Source: Burkholderiaceae bacterium
Lineage (GTDB): Bacteria > Pseudomonadota > Gammaproteobacteria > Burkholderiales > Burkholderiaceae_C
Direction of reading: 5' to 3'
Assembly: GCA_018780645.1 (NCBI GenBank)
Contig: JADMJJ010000021.1
Span: 22,547 to 86,546 of the forward strand
Length of the DNA stretch: 64,000 nucleotides
In this document: positions 62,255 through 64,000 of the stretch, one piece after another
How the letters are laid out: each line of letters begins with the position of its first letter
Position numbering within the stretch: position 1 is the stretch's first letter
Notes under the pieces: model-generated
What the model saw: only the letters and a program-made list of their open reading frames with translations
Databases searched by the model: none
What the model was told of the DNA's origin: nothing
Program-made: the position numbers and the translations under genes

Positions 62255-62333
62255 CACCACCGGCCGTGGCGCGCCCTGCGGCGTGGTCGAATGCCCTGTC
62301 ATCAAGGTGGCGACGCGTAGCGACTTAGGCCCC
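62255..62333 (+). pseudogene. Degenerate duplicate fragment of garD
   Basis: About 80 bases match garD 60068-60147 at most positions. Translated, [20 protein letters not shown] corresponds to gar[21 protein letters not shown], and ATRSDL follows in both. There is no open gene around it, and its end overlaps the stop region of the hypothetical gene at 62325. It is probably the remnant of a second dehydratase gene or a recombination scar. Confidence 0.75.
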
Positions 62334-62825
62334 AGCTTGCACTTCCTGGACCAAATGGCGCACATGCATGTAGTGATCGTCGAGGTTTACGCCGCACTTC
62401 TGAAGAAAGCTCAGAATTCCAAGCAGTTCGAATCGCATCTTCACAATCTGCTCTGTGAGCTGTTCGTCAGTGATTGCATTGACCAATGGGTCTTGTGAGG
62501 CGTCCTTCTTGGCATAGACAGCCTTCCAACGAGCGAAGTACTTGTTCATGCTCGCTTCGTATGTGCGTATGAGGTCGAGATCCGCCTGATCCAACGCATT
62601 CGAAAGCTGATCAGCGGTGACGGTCTGGACGGTTCGATCTTGTTGCTTTACGACGATGTTGGTGCCCTCAGGTCGTACTTTGTATCGCCACCGTTCATCG
62701 TCGCCTTCGGCTTCCTTGGGTCGTTTGGCGAGAACGCTTTTGATCTGGCCAGCGACCTTGTCAAATAGATCGACGGCACCCTTTGTCGCGGCTACAACCG
62801 CTGCAATTTCAACTGGAGTAAGCAC
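62325..62825 (-). CDS. Hypothetical protein, last gene of the lower-GC cluster
   Basis: A 166-residue, mostly helical, charged protein without signal peptide or membrane helix. The start is MLTPVEIAAVVAATKGAVDL; the middle is short strands (RWRYKVRPEGTNIVVKQQDR) and the end a helical region with FELLGILSFLQKCGVNLDD. I do not recognise it. The GTG start at 62825 has a strong ribosome site (AAAGGAG). Codon use is visibly less GC-rich than most of the window. It lies 110 bases after the HEPN-like gene, same strand. Confidence 0.75.
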   Translation of the reverse strand: MLTPVEIAAVVAATKGAVDLFDKVAGQIKSVLAKRPKEAEGDDERWRYKVRPEGTNIVVKQQDRTVQTVTADQLSNALDQADLDLIRTYEASMNKYFARWKAVYAKKDASQDPLVNAITDEQLTEQIVKMRFELLGILSFLQKCGVNLDDHYMHVRHLVQEVQAGA

Positions 62826-62935
62826 GATTGCTCCTTTGTGTTGCGGAACACAGAGCTGAAAAGTTGCCAGCTCCGACAGGTGAATAACGTTTTTCTTAAG
62901 CGTCGTTCCGAAGGCGCGCCCACGTGAAGGAACGG

Positions 62936-63445
62936 TTAGGCATCGCTCTTGATCTTCTGAAAGACCCCAATTTCGTGCAGTGCCGGGAGTACGTCTTCAG
63001 CGGCTTGTGCTAATACCTCGGGATCAATGTCTGGCGAGCTGTGCGCAATCAAGTTTCTGCAGCTGCGAATTCGTTCAATTCGCGAAAGCAAACCTGTGGA
63101 CAGGCCAGGCAGTTCTCGTGCAATTTGAACGACGTTTTGCGAGGCATCAATCTTCTTCCCAAGCGAAGAGGAGGCTTGCTCAAGAATTGCGGCAGAGATC
63201 ATAGACCAGCCATCTAGGATGGCAAGTCGAGGTGAAACGCGCCGCAATGCGTCTACTCGCTGACGAAGTGAGTCGGCGTCGGTCGCCTCAGGGACCTCAA
63301 TTGTCGTCTTGCCCTCAACTTCGTACTTCAAAGAATCGTGCTTCTCATGCCGCTTTGAGAGCAAATCCTTGATGTAGGTCGCAAGGATGTTTGCCCCGAA
63401 GCCAGCGAGGGCCGAAAGTGCAGCGGGTGCCAGAAAGTCAATCAC
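62936..63445 (-). CDS. Membrane-anchored HEPN-like protein
   Basis: A 169-residue protein with an N-terminal hydrophobic helix (about 3-25, FLAPAALSALAGFGANILAT), a charged linker (about 30-60) and a helical C-terminal domain. Residues 124-135 read RIRSCRNLIAH; RNLIAH is the Rx4H motif of HEPN domains, several of which are RNases in toxin, CRISPR and abortive-infection systems. GTG at 63445 is the start: it follows GGAGG and overlaps the stop of the upstream gene (GTGA). HEPN membership is inferred from motif and helix content. RNase effector, or a simple DUF4145-like protein, are both possible. Confidence 0.65.
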   Translation of the reverse strand: MIDFLAPAALSALAGFGANILATYIKDLLSKRHEKHDSLKYEVEGKTTIEVPEATDADSLRQRVDALRRVSPRLAILDGWSMISAAILEQASSSLGKKIDASQNVVQIARELPGLSTGLLSRIERIRSCRNLIAHSSPDIDPEVLAQAAEDVLPALHEIGVFQKIKSDA

Positions 63446-63855
63446 GCTGCCTCCTTCAGTTCTGCCACCACAATTGCCACCATGTAGCAAAGCAGCCCAA
63501 TAAACACAGGGCGATCAAGAAGGAGAATCGTGACGGTATCTTTCCGCTCAGCAAGCAGCAGGGCCCAGACCCAAGCGGCTATGAAAGCAAGGAGTAGCAG
63601 AAGTGAAAGCGCGGCTAATCTTTCATCAGTTGTAGAACGAACAGTCGCCTTAAGATTCTTGAGCTCCTTTTGAAGCTCTGGTGAAAGGGTGGCGGTCTTG
63701 GATTTGAGCGCAAGTGCAGGCACCAGAAGTCCCGCCGCGGCAGTCGCCAGAGTAGGGCCGACGAAGCCAGCTGTATCTGTTTTGAGCGCGAGCCGAAGTC
63801 CGTACTCGATAGCAATGAGTATGAATGGGAAGAAGTACGCGAGAAGTCGGTACAC
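63442..63855 (-). CDS. Small multi-pass membrane protein
   Basis: A 137-residue protein with about four hydrophobic helices in two pairs (YRLLAYFFPFILIAIEYGLR and VGPTLATAAAGLLVPALAL; then LAALSLLLLLAFIAAWVWAL and PVFIGLLCYMVAIVVAEL). The pairs are separated by a charged segment with SPELQKELKNLKATVRS. It is translationally coupled to the HEPN-like gene (GTGA overlap) and is the first visible gene of the lower-GC operon. GTG is the apparent start. No family recognised. Confidence 0.7.
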   Translation of the reverse strand: MYRLLAYFFPFILIAIEYGLRLALKTDTAGFVGPTLATAAAGLLVPALALKSKTATLSPELQKELKNLKATVRSTTDERLAALSLLLLLAFIAAWVWALLLAERKDTVTILLLDRPVFIGLLCYMVAIVVAELKEAA

Positions 63856-64000
63856 AGTGGTTCAGCGTTGCTGATTGTGGCGATCTAGGCTACAACTATT
63901 CTGACGTGCGGGCTGCGCAAGCCTCAAGGATAGCGCGGTCTGTTGGTCGCGCAGTGAGCAAGCGAGGGGCCGGGGTTGCGATGTCAAACTCGTCGTGGGG
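63856..64000. other. Right-edge intergenic sequence
   Basis: No gene was seen in the last 145 bases. The stretch returns to higher GC from about 63910. Confidence 0.5.

Noticed and set aside
1..64000. tRNA, rRNA, riboswitch or insertion sequence
   Set aside because: No cloverleaf, rRNA stretch, known riboswitch pattern, transposase frame or terminal repeats with target duplication was found by eye.

Overview
The window is 64 kb of dense, high-GC proteobacterial chromosome. Paired tripartite-tricarboxylate (Bug-type) receptors, PEP-CTERM proteins, a GGDEF/EAL protein and acyl-CoA gene clusters suggest a betaproteobacterium of the order Burkholderiales, perhaps near Roseateles, Mitsuaria or Rubrivivax. 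That assignment is inference from gene content. No rRNA, tRNA, CRISPR array or recognisable insertion sequence was seen. The last ~1.6 kb has visibly lower GC and looks acquired.

Left part (1-23.5 kb). After the end of an RND efflux pump and a PAS-PAS-GGDEF-EAL protein comes a tightly overlapping leftward operon (11402 to 3352). It encodes an SDR, an acyl-CoA carboxylase beta subunit, an acyl-CoA dehydrogenase, an enoyl-CoA hydratase, the biotinylated alpha subunit, a second acyl-CoA dehydrogenase and a thioesterase. Gene order and motifs resemble the acyclic-terpene (atu) pathway more than the leucine (liu) pathway. A thiolase and a FadB/FadJ-like protein diverge from it across a perfect 18-bp palindrome, so branched or long acyl-CoA oxidation appears to be one regulated unit. 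Then come an M28 peptidase, a DUF1304 protein, a TonB-like protein, a LysR/Bug-receptor/gamma-glutamyltransferase group, a GNAT protein and a solute-binding protein.

Middle (23.5-42.8 kb). An EamA transporter, an atypical SDR and a PEP-CTERM protein precede a compact three-gene leftward locus: a SLATT-like two-TM membrane protein, a 71-residue protein, and a ParA-type ATPase with coiled coil, one TM segment and a SPOR-like end. This is the best candidate in the window for an undescribed system. Next are a giant NAD-glutamate dehydrogenase coupled to a Lon-family protease, a radical SAM protein, a serine hydrolase, a calcium-repeat protein, a second PEP-CTERM protein, a beta/gamma-crystallin protein and a membrane-anchored Mrr-like nuclease.

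Right part (42.8-60.3 kb). Two sugar-acid-type modules converge on 2-oxoglutarate semialdehyde. One is a TRAP transporter with a DapA-family lyase and an NADP-type semialdehyde dehydrogenase. The other is a D-glucarate/galactarate module (gudD, kdgD, semialdehyde dehydrogenase, Bug receptor, garD) whose divergent promoter region holds two related palindromic operators. Between them lie a PAS-LuxR regulator and a divergent thiolase/acyl-CoA synthetase/3-hydroxybutyrate dehydrogenase operon. An unusual 700-bp array of alternating palindromes sits between the Bug receptor gene and garD.

Right edge (60.4-64 kb). A GAF-PAS protein without an output domain and a YciI-family gene lie between garD and a short degenerate duplicate of garD. 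Beyond that is a lower-GC operon with a multi-TM protein, a membrane-anchored HEPN-like protein (RNxxAH motif) and a hypothetical protein.
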